A DNA stretch of 8,733 nt from Oscillospiraceae bacterium. GTDB taxonomy: Bacteria > Bacillota > Clostridia > Oscillospirales > Oscillospiraceae. The DNA lies in NCBI GenBank assembly GCA_017435245.1, contig JAFSFK010000123.1, positions 1 through 8,733 on the forward strand, written 5' to 3'. Below, piece by piece: positions 1 to 5,969 of this stretch (position 1 is its first letter; the number at the start of each line of letters is the position of its first letter). The notes under the pieces were generated by a model, which had not been told where the DNA came from, searched no databases, and worked only from the letters and a program-made list of their open reading frames with translations. A program made the translations under genes and the position numbers.

Positions 1-150
1 GAATTGAAAATTGAAAGTTGAAAGTTGAAAATTGTGGTATTTTCCTTCGGAAAATAATTTAAAACGTCGGCGTAGCCGACACAATCATTTTCAATTTTCC
101 ATTTTCCATTTTCAATTATTATCGAGCGTCAGCTCGATAAGCCGGAATTT
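1..150 (-). repeat. Hairpin-rich repeat element, copy A (cut by the window edge)
   Basis: This block matches 148 of 150 bases of the reverse complement of 3493-3642; the differences are at 36 and 141, with no gaps. Read leftward, in the direction of the exonuclease transcript, it begins with AAATTCCGGC and TTATCGAGC-TGAC-GCTCGATAA (9-bp stem). AT-rich GAAAATGG/GAAAATTG repeats follow, then GTCGGC-TAC-GCCGAC, then TATTTTCC-GAA-GGAAAATA, and an AT-rich arm complementary to the first one. The second copy continues 27 bp further to a terminal inverted repeat, so this copy probably extends left of the window. There is no transposase, so it is a non-autonomous element. I do not recognise a named family. 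Confidence 0.9.
51..80 (-). terminator. Terminator-like hairpin inside repeat copy A
   Basis: On the minus strand, a 6-bp GC-rich stem GTCGGC-TAC-GCCGAC (66-80) is followed by GTTTTAAATTATTTT. It lies about 70 nt past the exonuclease stop and points the way that gene is transcribed. The stem is short and the U tract is interrupted, so termination may be weak. Confidence 0.35.
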
Positions 151-835
151 ACAGCGCATACAGCGGCTGTACGGGATCAAATCCCTGGGGCTTATATGTA
201 ACCGAACCGATGGGTTTTCCCTCAACGCCGTATTTGGGATTGTAACCGAATAGGTTTACATAACGCATAAGATCGTTCTTTTCCGCCTCCATTGCCTTCA
301 TGACCTCCACCGTGGCCAGCACATCGTCCACCGCCCGGTGGGAATTGACCACCTTCCCGGACAGATCGTAGACTTCAATGGCATTGCACAGCTTATGGGG
401 ATAGCTGTGCCGATCCTTGTAAACGGTCAAAAGGTCCAGCTTATCCTTGCCCTTCAGTACCGTGGGATCTCCGTCCCGCAGCAGCATATAGAAAAGAAAA
501 CTCAGGTCAAAATGGGCATTATAGGCCAGCAGGAGGGTGTTCCCCTGAAACATTCTGGCAATATCGCAGCACACCCGGGTCTTGGGAACGCCCTTTTCCC
601 GCAGATCCTGATTGGTGATACCTGTCAGCTGCTCGATCTTGGCAGGGACAAAGCCTCCGGGACTGAGGGTGATCAGCTGATCATATTCCTCCTTCACCAC
701 CGGCTCTCCGTTTTCCTGTTCCACCACCACAGCGGCAAACTCGATGATCTCATCCCGGTGGTATGCAAGTCCTGTGGTCTCCGTATCAAAAAGCACCAGC
801 CGGTCATATTGGGCAAACAGATTTTCAAATGCCAT
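149..835 (-). CDS. DEDDh-family 3'-5' exonuclease (DnaQ / PolC-epsilon-like)
   Basis: The 228-residue protein carries the full DEDDh exonuclease signature. Exo I is FDTETTG (Asp17, Glu19), Exo II is NAHFD (Asp110) and Exo III is HRAVDD (His166, Asp171). These residues bind the two metals that hydrolyse the 3' phosphodiester bond of single-stranded or frayed DNA. It is a free-standing exonuclease domain with an extension of about 45 residues after Exo III and no polymerase domain, so it may act in proofreading, repair or nucleic-acid turnover; the substrate cannot be read from the sequence. The ATG follows GAGGTG with a 7-nt gap and overlaps the CYTH stop as TAATG, which suggests translational coupling. 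The TAA stop lies in the terminus of the repeat at 1-150. Confidence 0.9.
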   Translation of the reverse strand: MAFENLFAQYDRLVLFDTETTGLAYHRDEIIEFAAVVVEQENGEPVVKEEYDQLITLSPGGFVPAKIEQLTGITNQDLREKGVPKTRVCCDIARMFQGNTLLLAYNAHFDLSFLFYMLLRDGDPTVLKGKDKLDLLTVYKDRHSYPHKLCNAIEVYDLSGKVVNSHRAVDDVLATVEVMKAMEAEKNDLMRYVNLFGYNPKYGVEGKPIGSVTYKPQGFDPVQPLYAL

Positions 836-1419
836 TATTCTTCACCTCTATATAGTGCCAATGCCCGGCGGAATTTGCTTCTTTCTTCCGGCTCCAGGCC
901 ATACTTCCGGACAAGGTTTTGTGCAAAAGCAACGCAGCTCCTTTCCTCACCCTGCTTCAGTTCCACTTCCACCTCACACAGAGGGATCTGCCGGTCTCCA
1001 CCGGTCAAAATACCTGTATCCAGTGCGATCTCTATCACGCAGCCACCTAAATCCAAAGTCTTGGTGATCCGTTTGAATTTCGCTCCGCAGATGGGTACAA
1101 GCCCCTGGTCAGCAAGGGACCGCAGCTCCCTAGGCGTGTCAAGTTTACATAACTCTTTAACAGCTTCCTCGATCCGGTCATTTTCAACTTCCCACTCCCA
1201 GCGTCCCTGTCCTGCTGCGGGAGTCTTGAGGGTGCACACCGAAATACCATTTTCCAGCCTGCGGCGCAGAGTGTAGTGCCGGATGGAAAACTGCCCCGTG
1301 GGGGTATCGTAGTAGGTAGTCTGCATTTGATAGCTTTTTTCTTCTCCGGGCAAGTCCTGCCGAAGCTGTTCCAAAAGCCGGGACGTCGCCCTGTATTTCA
1401 GTTCAAATTCAATTCCCAT
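835..1419 (-). CDS. CYTH-domain protein (triphosphate tunnel metalloenzyme family)
   Basis: The 194-residue protein opens with the CYTH signature ExExK (Glu4, Glu6, Lys8). Alternating charged strands follow, typical of a triphosphate tunnel: YYDTP at 36-40, LRRR at 51-54, LKTP at 64-67, EWEVE at 75-79, ALD at 132-134, EVEVEL at 149-154 and SKFRRAL at 181-187. Family members bind a triphosphate and divalent metal in an eight-stranded barrel; known activities include inorganic triphosphatase, thiamine triphosphatase and adenylate cyclase. A triphosphatase is the more likely bacterial role, but the substrate is unknown. I chose ATG 1419 because GGGAG stands 7 nt upstream and the signature begins at once. 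An ATG at 1464 would add 15 residues but lies upstream of the likely -10 box. It is the first gene of an operon with the exonuclease. Confidence 0.87.
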   Translation of the reverse strand: MGIEFELKYRATSRLLEQLRQDLPGEEKSYQMQTTYYDTPTGQFSIRHYTLRRRLENGISVCTLKTPAAGQGRWEWEVENDRIEEAVKELCKLDTPRELRSLADQGLVPICGAKFKRITKTLDLGGCVIEIALDTGILTGGDRQIPLCEVEVELKQGEERSCVAFAQNLVRKYGLEPEERSKFRRALALYRGEE

Positions 1420-1446
1420 CTGGTTTCTCCCGGAAAATTTTTCTCT

Positions 1447-1475
1447 ATTATACACCCTCTGCATCCCGGATGCAA
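1447..1475 (-). promoter_or_regulatory. Putative sigma-A promoter of the CYTH-exonuclease operon
   Basis: The minus strand carries a perfect TATAAT (1452-1447), with TTGCAT (1475-1470) 17 bp upstream as a weak -35. Transcription would start near 1440, about 20 nt before the ATG at 1419, which supports that start over the upstream ATG at 1464. Confidence 0.5.
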
Positions 1476-1497
1476 GAATCTTTCACACCCATCGGTT

Positions 1498-1531
1498 TCC
1501 GACAAATTAATTCCCATGCCATTGGTACAAT
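1498..1531 (+). promoter_or_regulatory. Candidate Spo0A-activated promoter of spoIIE
   Basis: TCCGACAA (1498-1505) matches 7 of 8 positions of TTCGACAA, the reverse complement of the consensus Spo0A box. A -10-like TACAAT lies at 1526-1531, 20 bp downstream. No good -35 stands at 17 bp. A Spo0A box in the -35 area with wide spacing is the known arrangement of Spo0A-activated sigma-A promoters such as B. subtilis spoIIE and spoIIG. Transcription would start near 1538, upstream of ATG 1563. Confidence 0.42.
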
Positions 1532-1562
1532 GAACTTATCATTTACGAAAGGTCGTGGTGGA

Positions 1563-3494
1563 ATGAACGCATTGCAGTCCTATGTACGCCAGGGACGTCA
1601 CACCCTGCGCCGATGGGCTGTCGATCCCAGAATTCACATATCCGTCCGGGCAGGTCTTCATCTGCTGGCCGGCTTCTGTCTCAGCGCCGCAAGCCTGGCT
1701 AACGGTATCCTGCCCCTTCCCCTGGCACTGACCTGCGCCTGCAGCGGTTGGTCGGCGGTGCTGGTAGCAGGTGGGGGCGCACTGGGATACTTATGCTTTT
1801 GGGGACAAGCCGGTCAGCAGGCGGTGGTCTGGCTGGCTGCCGGCGTGCTGATCAGCCTTTTGCTGGCAGACCGGAGGATCTGCCGCAATGCACCGCTGTT
1901 GCTGCCGGCCACCGCAGGCCTGGTGGTGGCGGTTTGCGGCGTGGTCTTTCAAGGGCTCGGCCGGGAACACTCCGCCATCGTCCTGTATCTGCTGCGGGTG
2001 GGACTGGCAGTCGCCTGTACCCGGCTGTTCACGCTGGTCCTGCAGAGCCGTAACCCGATTCTGGACTGGATCACCTGCGGTTTCACCGTACTGGCACTGG
2101 CCCAGATCATTCCTGCGCCCTATCTGGGACTGGGATATTTTGCCGCCGGGATCATCAGCTGCGCCGCAGCCTTTCCTGCCGCAGTTATCTCCGGTCTGGC
2201 ACTGGATCTGGCGCAGGTCACACCGGTTCCTATGACTGCTGTTATGGCTCTGGGATACCTGGTTCGATTTCTCCCCCAGTCCAACCCCTGGCTGTGCCGA
2301 CTGGCTCCCGGGGCAGTATATATCGCCCTGTCCAGCCTCATCGGCCACTGGGATCTGCAGCCCCTGCCAGGACTTTTGCTGGGTGCTGTGATCGGCAGCC
2401 TGCTTCCTCTGCCGGGAAAGGTTGCCCACCGGCGGGGAGAGACCGGTGTGGCACAGGTTCGGCTGGAGATGGCGGCAGGAGTACTGACCCAGACCCAGCT
2501 GCTGCTGTTGGAGGCCACTGATCCGCCGGTGGATGAATCCGCTCTGGTAAGCCGGGCGGCAGAGCGTGCCTGCGGCAGCTGCCCTTACCGCAAATCCTGC
2601 AAGGATACCCGCCGAATCGCCCAGCTTCCCGGTCCGGTCCTCCACAAAAATCTCCTCAGCGCAGAGGAGCTGCCCATCATCTGCCGGAAAAGCGGCAGAT
2701 TTTTGGCAGAACTGCACCGCAGTCAGGAGCAGCTGCGTTCCATCCGGCGTGACCGGGAACGGCAGCGGGAATACCGGGAAGCGCTGATCCAGCAATACCA
2801 GTTTTTATCCCAGTTTTTGCGGGATCTTTCTGACCAGCTGGCCCGGAAAACCGGTTCTGCCGAAGCAATCTACGAGCCGCAGGTCTTTCTCTACGGGAAC
2901 CGTCCGGAGGAGGAAAACGGAGATCGCTGTCTGCGGTTTATGGGCACCGGCTGTAACTACTATGTGCTGCTGTGTGACGGAATGGGCACCGGCCTGGGTG
3001 CGGTGCAGGAGGGGCGAACTGCCGGTACGATCCTGCGCAGACTGCTAACTGCCGGGTACCCGGCAGAATATGCGCTGCGCAGTGTCAACAGCCTTTGCGC
3101 CCTCCGGGACCGGGCAGGAGCGGTGACCATCGACTTGGCGCAGCTGCGGCTGGACAGCGGCAAAACCGTGCTTTACAAATGGGGCGCTCCGGCATCCTAC
3201 CTGGTATCACCTTTGGGAGCGGAAAAGATCGGCAGTGCCGGTCCTCCTCCGGGACTTTCCGTAACTGACTGCCGGGAGCAGTATGACCGATTCACTCTGC
3301 GGCGGGAGCAATCCCTGATTATGGTCAGCGACGGGATCACCGAAGCGGACGCCCTGCGGTGCTGCCTGGAAGGACGGGAAGAAGAACCGGGAGAGCTGGC
3401 TTCCCGCTTACTGAGCTGCTGCCGCCAGGAAGGAGACGATGCCACGGTGGTGCTCATCCGTCTGGTTCCCTGCGATAATGAAGGAAAAAGTTAA
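1563..3494 (+). CDS. spoIIE: Stage II sporulation protein E (PP2C-type serine phosphatase)
   Basis: The 643-residue protein has the SpoIIE layout. About ten hydrophobic segments lie between residues 27 and 282. A cytoplasmic middle region contains a Cys cluster CGSCPYRKSC (Cys337, 340, 346) and a charged helical stretch at about 385-430. The PP2C domain follows: NGD at 452-454, CDGMGTG at 471-477, the switch-like AGTILRRLL region, VSDGITEA at 588-595 and GDDATVV at 624-630, with Asp454, Asp472, Asp590 and Asp625/626 as likely metal ligands. In B. subtilis SpoIIE sits at the polar septum, binds FtsZ and dephosphorylates SpoIIAA to release sigma-F in the forespore. That protein is about 827 residues; here the middle region is roughly 150 residues, much shorter. 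ATG 1563 follows GGTGG; the ATGs at 1470 and 1530 lie upstream of or within the -10 box. The TAA stop is part of the downstream repeat terminus. Confidence 0.92.
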   Translation: MNALQSYVRQGRHTLRRWAVDPRIHISVRAGLHLLAGFCLSAASLANGILPLPLALTCACSGWSAVLVAGGGALGYLCFWGQAGQQAVVWLAAGVLISLLLADRRICRNAPLLLPATAGLVVAVCGVVFQGLGREHSAIVLYLLRVGLAVACTRLFTLVLQSRNPILDWITCGFTVLALAQIIPAPYLGLGYFAAGIISCAAAFPAAVISGLALDLAQVTPVPMTAVMALGYLVRFLPQSNPWLCRLAPGAVYIALSSLIGHWDLQPLPGLLLGAVIGSLLPLPGKVAHRRGETGVAQVRLEMAAGVLTQTQLLLLEATDPPVDESALVSRAAERACGSCPYRKSCKDTRRIAQLPGPVLHKNLLSAEELPIICRKSGRFLAELHRSQEQLRSIRRDRERQREYREALIQQYQFLSQFLRDLSDQLARKTGSAEAIYEPQVFLYGNRPEEENGDRCLRFMGTGCNYYVLLCDGMGTGLGAVQEGRTAGTILRRLLTAGYPAEYALRSVNSLCALRDRAGAVTIDLAQLRLDSGKTVLYKWGAPASYLVSPLGAEKIGSAGPPPGLSVTDCREQYDRFTLRREQSLIMVSDGITEADALRCCLEGREEEPGELASRLLSCCRQEGDDATVVLIRLVPCDNEGKS

Positions 3495-3669
3495 ATTCCG
3501 GTTTATCGAGCTGACGCTCGATAATAATTGAAAATGGAAAATGGAAAATTGAAAATGATTGTGTCGGCTACGCCGACGTTTTAAATTATTTTCCGAAGGA
3601 AAATACAACAATTTTCAACTTTCAACTTTCAATTTTCAATTCGCTCGTCAGAGCGTTAAATCGTAATTT
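3493..3669 (+). repeat. Hairpin-rich repeat element, copy B (complete, with terminal inverted repeats)
   Basis: This is the complete form of the element at 1-150, in inverted orientation. The left end AAATTCCGGTTTATCGA (3493-3509) matches the reverse complement of the right end (3653-3669) at 13 of 17 positions. Inside are TTATCGAGC-TGAC-GCTCGATAA, two AT-rich arms of about 34 bp that can pair imperfectly, GTCGGC-TAC-GCCGAC, TATTTTCC-GAA-GGAAAATA, and CGCTC-GTCA-GAGCG near the right end. The 177-bp length and the absence of coding capacity fit a MITE-like non-autonomous element. No convincing target-site duplication is visible. Its first two bases lie within the spoIIE stop codon. Confidence 0.85.
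3563..3590 (+). terminator. Terminator-like hairpin inside repeat copy B, downstream of spoIIE
   Basis: The stem GTCGGC-TAC-GCCGAC (3563-3577) is followed by GTTTTAAATTATT, about 70 nt after the spoIIE stop and in its direction of transcription. No other intrinsic terminator is visible for spoIIE before the oppositely oriented rsmG terminator. The U tract is interrupted. Confidence 0.35.
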
Positions 3670-3678
3670 TCTCAACAC

Positions 3679-3711
3679 AAAAACCGGGCGTGCTGCGATT
3701 GCAGCACGCCC
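3679..3711 (-). terminator. Intrinsic terminator of the DUF3810-rsmG operon
   Basis: On the minus strand, GGGCGTGCTGC-AATC-GCAGCACGCCC forms a perfect 11-bp stem with a 4-nt loop, followed by GGTTTTTG. It starts 8 nt past the rsmG stop. The GG between stem and U tract makes it slightly atypical. Confidence 0.88.
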
Positions 3712-3719
3712 AATTCCTA

Positions 3720-4427
3720 TTACAGGGGGGATTGTTTGATCTTGGCATATCGCCGGGGGTACTGAGGCGGGGTGGGAGCGACCTTACGCAAAACGATCAC
3801 CGTATGGGCGGTGCCGTCCACGGGAAACTCCTGGACCTTTTCCAGTTTCAGTCCCAGCCGCCGGATGGCGTTTTTCGCCTCATCCAGTTCCTCCTGAGCA
3901 GCAGTGCCCTTCATCGCCAGCACCGCTCCGCCAACCTTCACATAAGGTGCGGTCAGTTCCAGCAGGATATTCAGCCTTGCCACGGCACGGCTGGTAGCGA
4001 TGTCATACTTCTCCCGGCGCTGGACAACCGCCTCTTCTGCCCGGGCAGTAACACACTCCGCCTCCACCCCAAGCTGGGGCAGAATGCTCTCCAGCCAAGT
4101 CATCCGCTTTCCCAGAGAATCCAGCAGTGTCAGCTGCACCCCGGGACAGGCGATCTTCACCGGAACTCCGGGGAAGCCTGCGCCGCAACCTACATCGATC
4201 ATTTTCTTGCCATTTAAATTCTCCAGCGTCAGCAGGGAAATGCTGTCCAGCAGGTGAAGCTTTGCTACCTGCTCCGGCTGGGTAATTGCGGTGAGGTTCA
4301 TCACCTTATTTTGCTCCACCACTGCCTCTCCGAATGCGCACAGGGTATCGCAGGTTTTATCATCCAAGGCCAAGCCCAATCCGGGCAGGCCCTCTAAAAG
4401 TGTTTTCTTCATCATATCAGCTTGCAT
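3720..4427 (-). CDS. rsmG: 16S rRNA (guanine527-N7)-methyltransferase RsmG (GidB)
   Basis: The 235-residue protein is full length for RsmG, which uses S-adenosylmethionine to methylate N7 of G527 in the 530 loop of 16S rRNA; loss of it gives low-level streptomycin resistance. Family motifs are NLTAI (44-48), HLLDS (58-62), the SAM-binding loop DVGCGAGFPGVPV (78-90), LLDSLGKR (101-108), SRAVARL (146-152), MKG (172-174) and the characteristic C-terminus YPRRYAKIKQSPL. ATG 4427 has GGGG 7 nt upstream and overlaps the DUF3810 gene by 11 nt; ATGs at 4415 and 4412 just after that stop are alternatives. It is the last gene of its operon, with a terminator directly downstream. In many Firmicutes rsmG lies near mnmG, which is not the case here. 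Confidence 0.95.
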   Translation of the reverse strand: MQADMMKKTLLEGLPGLGLALDDKTCDTLCAFGEAVVEQNKVMNLTAITQPEQVAKLHLLDSISLLTLENLNGKKMIDVGCGAGFPGVPVKIACPGVQLTLLDSLGKRMTWLESILPQLGVEAECVTARAEEAVVQRREKYDIATSRAVARLNILLELTAPYVKVGGAVLAMKGTAAQEELDEAKNAIRRLGLKLEKVQEFPVDGTAHTVIVLRKVAPTPPQYPRRYAKIKQSPL

Positions 4428-5553
4428 TGGCGATCCCCGTGAGATCTACCTGACTCTCATCCTTGGGGTCAAAGAGAACCTCTTCCTCCACCTGGGTGGG
4501 CAGGATATACTGCTGAATATGCCAGCTGACCAGCATATCCGTCATACTGCTGCGCACAGGCAGATCCCCGCCCGTTTCCGCCGTTGCCGGGATTTCCATA
4601 TCGTCATTGGCCGCAAAGGAAGTATTATAGCTTTCCAGATCCTGAGTCACCCGGCTGTTTTCCTTTCCTGCCAGCTTGGATGCACTGGCCTGAGCGGCAC
4701 TGGTATCCATCGCCTTCAAGGACTGATAGCAATGATTATAGGCCATCAGGTAACCGGAGTAACGAAATTCCGGCATGGAATTGGCATCACAGGCAAGGAA
4801 GGCAGCAAAGGCAGAATCCTGACCTGCCGTAATGCACATACGCTGTGCCATCTGCCGGCAGATCACAAAGGGCAGCGCCACAACAGGTGTCTCAGGATTG
4901 ACGGCAGCTTCGCCGGTAATTCCCACAGTAACGCCGGTAATGCCCCGTCTGCTCATAAGCTTGCTCCAGCCCAGTTCCTTTACCGGGATAGTGGTTCCGG
5001 CAAATACCGCATTAAAATTCTCATAGGTCTGATTCTCAAAACCCTGGGCAGCCAGGACCGTCAGGTCCTGAAATGCGGGGTACTGGGGCGTACCATCGCT
5101 TTCCCGGCTGATCTGTCCGGAAAGCTCGTTGGCCTGCTGAAGATAGAATTCACCCGCACGCTCCAGCTCGCTGACTGTATACTCTGTCACATCCAGCCGC
5201 AGGTCATCGGCAAGGGTTCCGGCTTGTTCATTAAGTCCAAAAATGGCTGTGTTCAGGAAAAACACAATACTCACCGCCGCAGCGATCCAGCCAAACCACT
5301 GGATGGGGTTCCATTTCCAGATCACCATCATCACCACGCTGGCCAGTCCTGCTGCGCCCATTACGATCAGGATCAGCTGCCACAGGCAAAAGTCCAGACC
5401 TGCGCTCCACTCGGCCAGAAAATCCTGGACCATTCGGGTCACATAGGGGTAAACCATATCCACCAGCACCCAGTGCGTTTGGGCGAACTGGATCAGACCC
5501 CAGCTGCACAGCCCCACAATGGCTGCAACCAAATATCCACGCCAATATTTCAA
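4417..5553 (-). CDS. DUF3810-family membrane protein with degenerate zinc-peptidase motif
   Basis: This 378-residue protein has hydrophobic segments at about 7-24, 55-78 and 85-105, then a large domain. I assign DUF3810 from memory of the family pattern: GWSKLMSRRGITGVTVGITG at 195-214, EAAVN at 215-219, LPF at 227-229, AFLAC at 250-254, YSGYL at 265-269 and a C-terminal SSMTDMLV segment at 335-342. Typical members have HELAH after LPF and DEANF shortly after, a zinc-metallopeptidase arrangement. Here the aligned residues are RQMAQ (233-237) and QDSAF (245-249), so the metal-binding His and catalytic Glu are gone and the protein is probably not a peptidase. Its function is unknown. The start is TTG (5553-5551), with AAGGAGG upstream (GGAGG ends 9 nt before it); no in-frame ATG precedes the first membrane segment. 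It is the first gene of the operon with rsmG. Confidence 0.8.
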   Translation of the reverse strand: MKYWRGYLVAAIVGLCSWGLIQFAQTHWVLVDMVYPYVTRMVQDFLAEWSAGLDFCLWQLILIVMGAAGLASVVMMVIWKWNPIQWFGWIAAAVSIVFFLNTAIFGLNEQAGTLADDLRLDVTEYTVSELERAGEFYLQQANELSGQISRESDGTPQYPAFQDLTVLAAQGFENQTYENFNAVFAGTTIPVKELGWSKLMSRRGITGVTVGITGEAAVNPETPVVALPFVICRQMAQRMCITAGQDSAFAAFLACDANSMPEFRYSGYLMAYNHCYQSLKAMDTSAAQASASKLAGKENSRVTQDLESYNTSFAANDDMEIPATAETGGDLPVRSSMTDMLVSWHIQQYILPTQVEEEVLFDPKDESQVDLTGIANAS

Positions 5554-5597
5554 AAGGAATCGCCTCCTTGTTTTCTATCCGTAACCATACTACCGCT

Positions 5598-5631
5598 ATT
5601 ATATAGAATAGTATTTTATAGTATAACACAA
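5598..5631 (-). promoter_or_regulatory. AT-rich promoter region of the DUF3810-rsmG operon
   Basis: The minus strand has TATAAT at 5603-5598 within a very AT-rich stretch. The best -35-like hexamer, TTGTGT (5631-5626), is 22 bp upstream, wider than ideal; a TATACT at 5625-5620 is an alternative -10. The region lies about 45 nt before the TTG start, so a promoter is likely, but the exact boxes are uncertain. Confidence 0.35.
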
Positions 5632-5678
5632 TTTTTCCCGCTTGTCTGCCCCTAAATTCTTAATTTTTTATTGCGGGC

Positions 5679-5875
5679 AAATTCCAGTTTATCGAACTGT
5701 TTAAAAATACATTGTAGGGCGGGGTTATGACCCCGCCGACCCACCAAAGGTTTTGAAAATGCATTTTTTGAGGTAAAACCACCATCTTCGCATTTGACGA
5801 TACAGAGCAATCATCGCAGCATAGCGGCGGGGTCATAACCCCGCCCTACATTGATTGCTCGATAAATCGGAATTT
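5679..5875. repeat. 197-bp MITE-like element with a perfect 26-bp internal inverted repeat
   Basis: The ends are AAATTCCAGTTTATCGA (5679-5695) and, inverted, AAATTCCGATTTATCGA (5875-5859), matching at 15 of 17 positions. Inside, 5713-5738 and 5825-5850 are perfect 26-bp reverse complements beginning TGTAGGGCGGGG. Each arm is itself a hairpin: GGCGGGGT-TATG-ACCCCGCC in the left arm. The centre (5739-5824) has no ORF, and GAGCAATCA there is reverse-complementary to TGATTGCTC just inside the right end. It sits between the back of the DUF3810 promoter and the 3' end of mtaB. No target duplication is evident. Confidence 0.8.
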
Positions 5876-5893
5876 GAAGATAGGACGATACCG

Positions 5894-5969
5894 AGCGCAG
5901 ATTTAACGATTGACACCGCACTGTGCACGAATTGCCTGCCGGGGCATCCCGGCCGATAAACTGGAATTT
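5894..5969 (-). repeat. Partial or degenerate element fused to the mtaB stop codon
   Basis: Read leftward from mtaB, AAATTCCAGTTTATCGG (5969-5953) is the same terminus as in the other elements and follows directly from the T of the TAA stop. Next is a GCCGGG-GCAT-CCCGGC hairpin (5938-5953). A far end is only hinted at by GATTTAACGA near 5900, resembling the inner part of the terminus, so the left boundary is uncertain. It may be a decayed copy. Confidence 0.5.

Noticed and set aside
32..253. Similar short ORFs in both repeat copies (32-253 plus strand, 3408-3611 minus strand) beginning M-YFPSENNLKRRRSRHNHF
   Set aside because: They are conserved only because the DNA repeat is conserved; each runs on into the opposite strand of a real gene and has no ribosome binding site. 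Most likely not translated.
3521..3642. CRISPR-like array (repeated GAAAATGG / GAAAATTG / CAACTTT units)
   Set aside because: The units are 7-9 bp, directly abutting and without spacers; they are arms of an imperfect hairpin.
1..3669. Composite transposon formed by the two inverted repeats
   Set aside because: No transposase is present, the genes inside resemble the neighbours in composition, and each repeat is positioned with respect to its own gene's stop codon, which fits two independent element copies better.
4291..5655. Long plus-strand open frame opposite DUF3810 and rsmG
   Set aside because: It is the antisense shadow of two well-supported minus-strand genes and its translation has no recognisable motif. 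The same applies to 338-1276 and 6037-6714.
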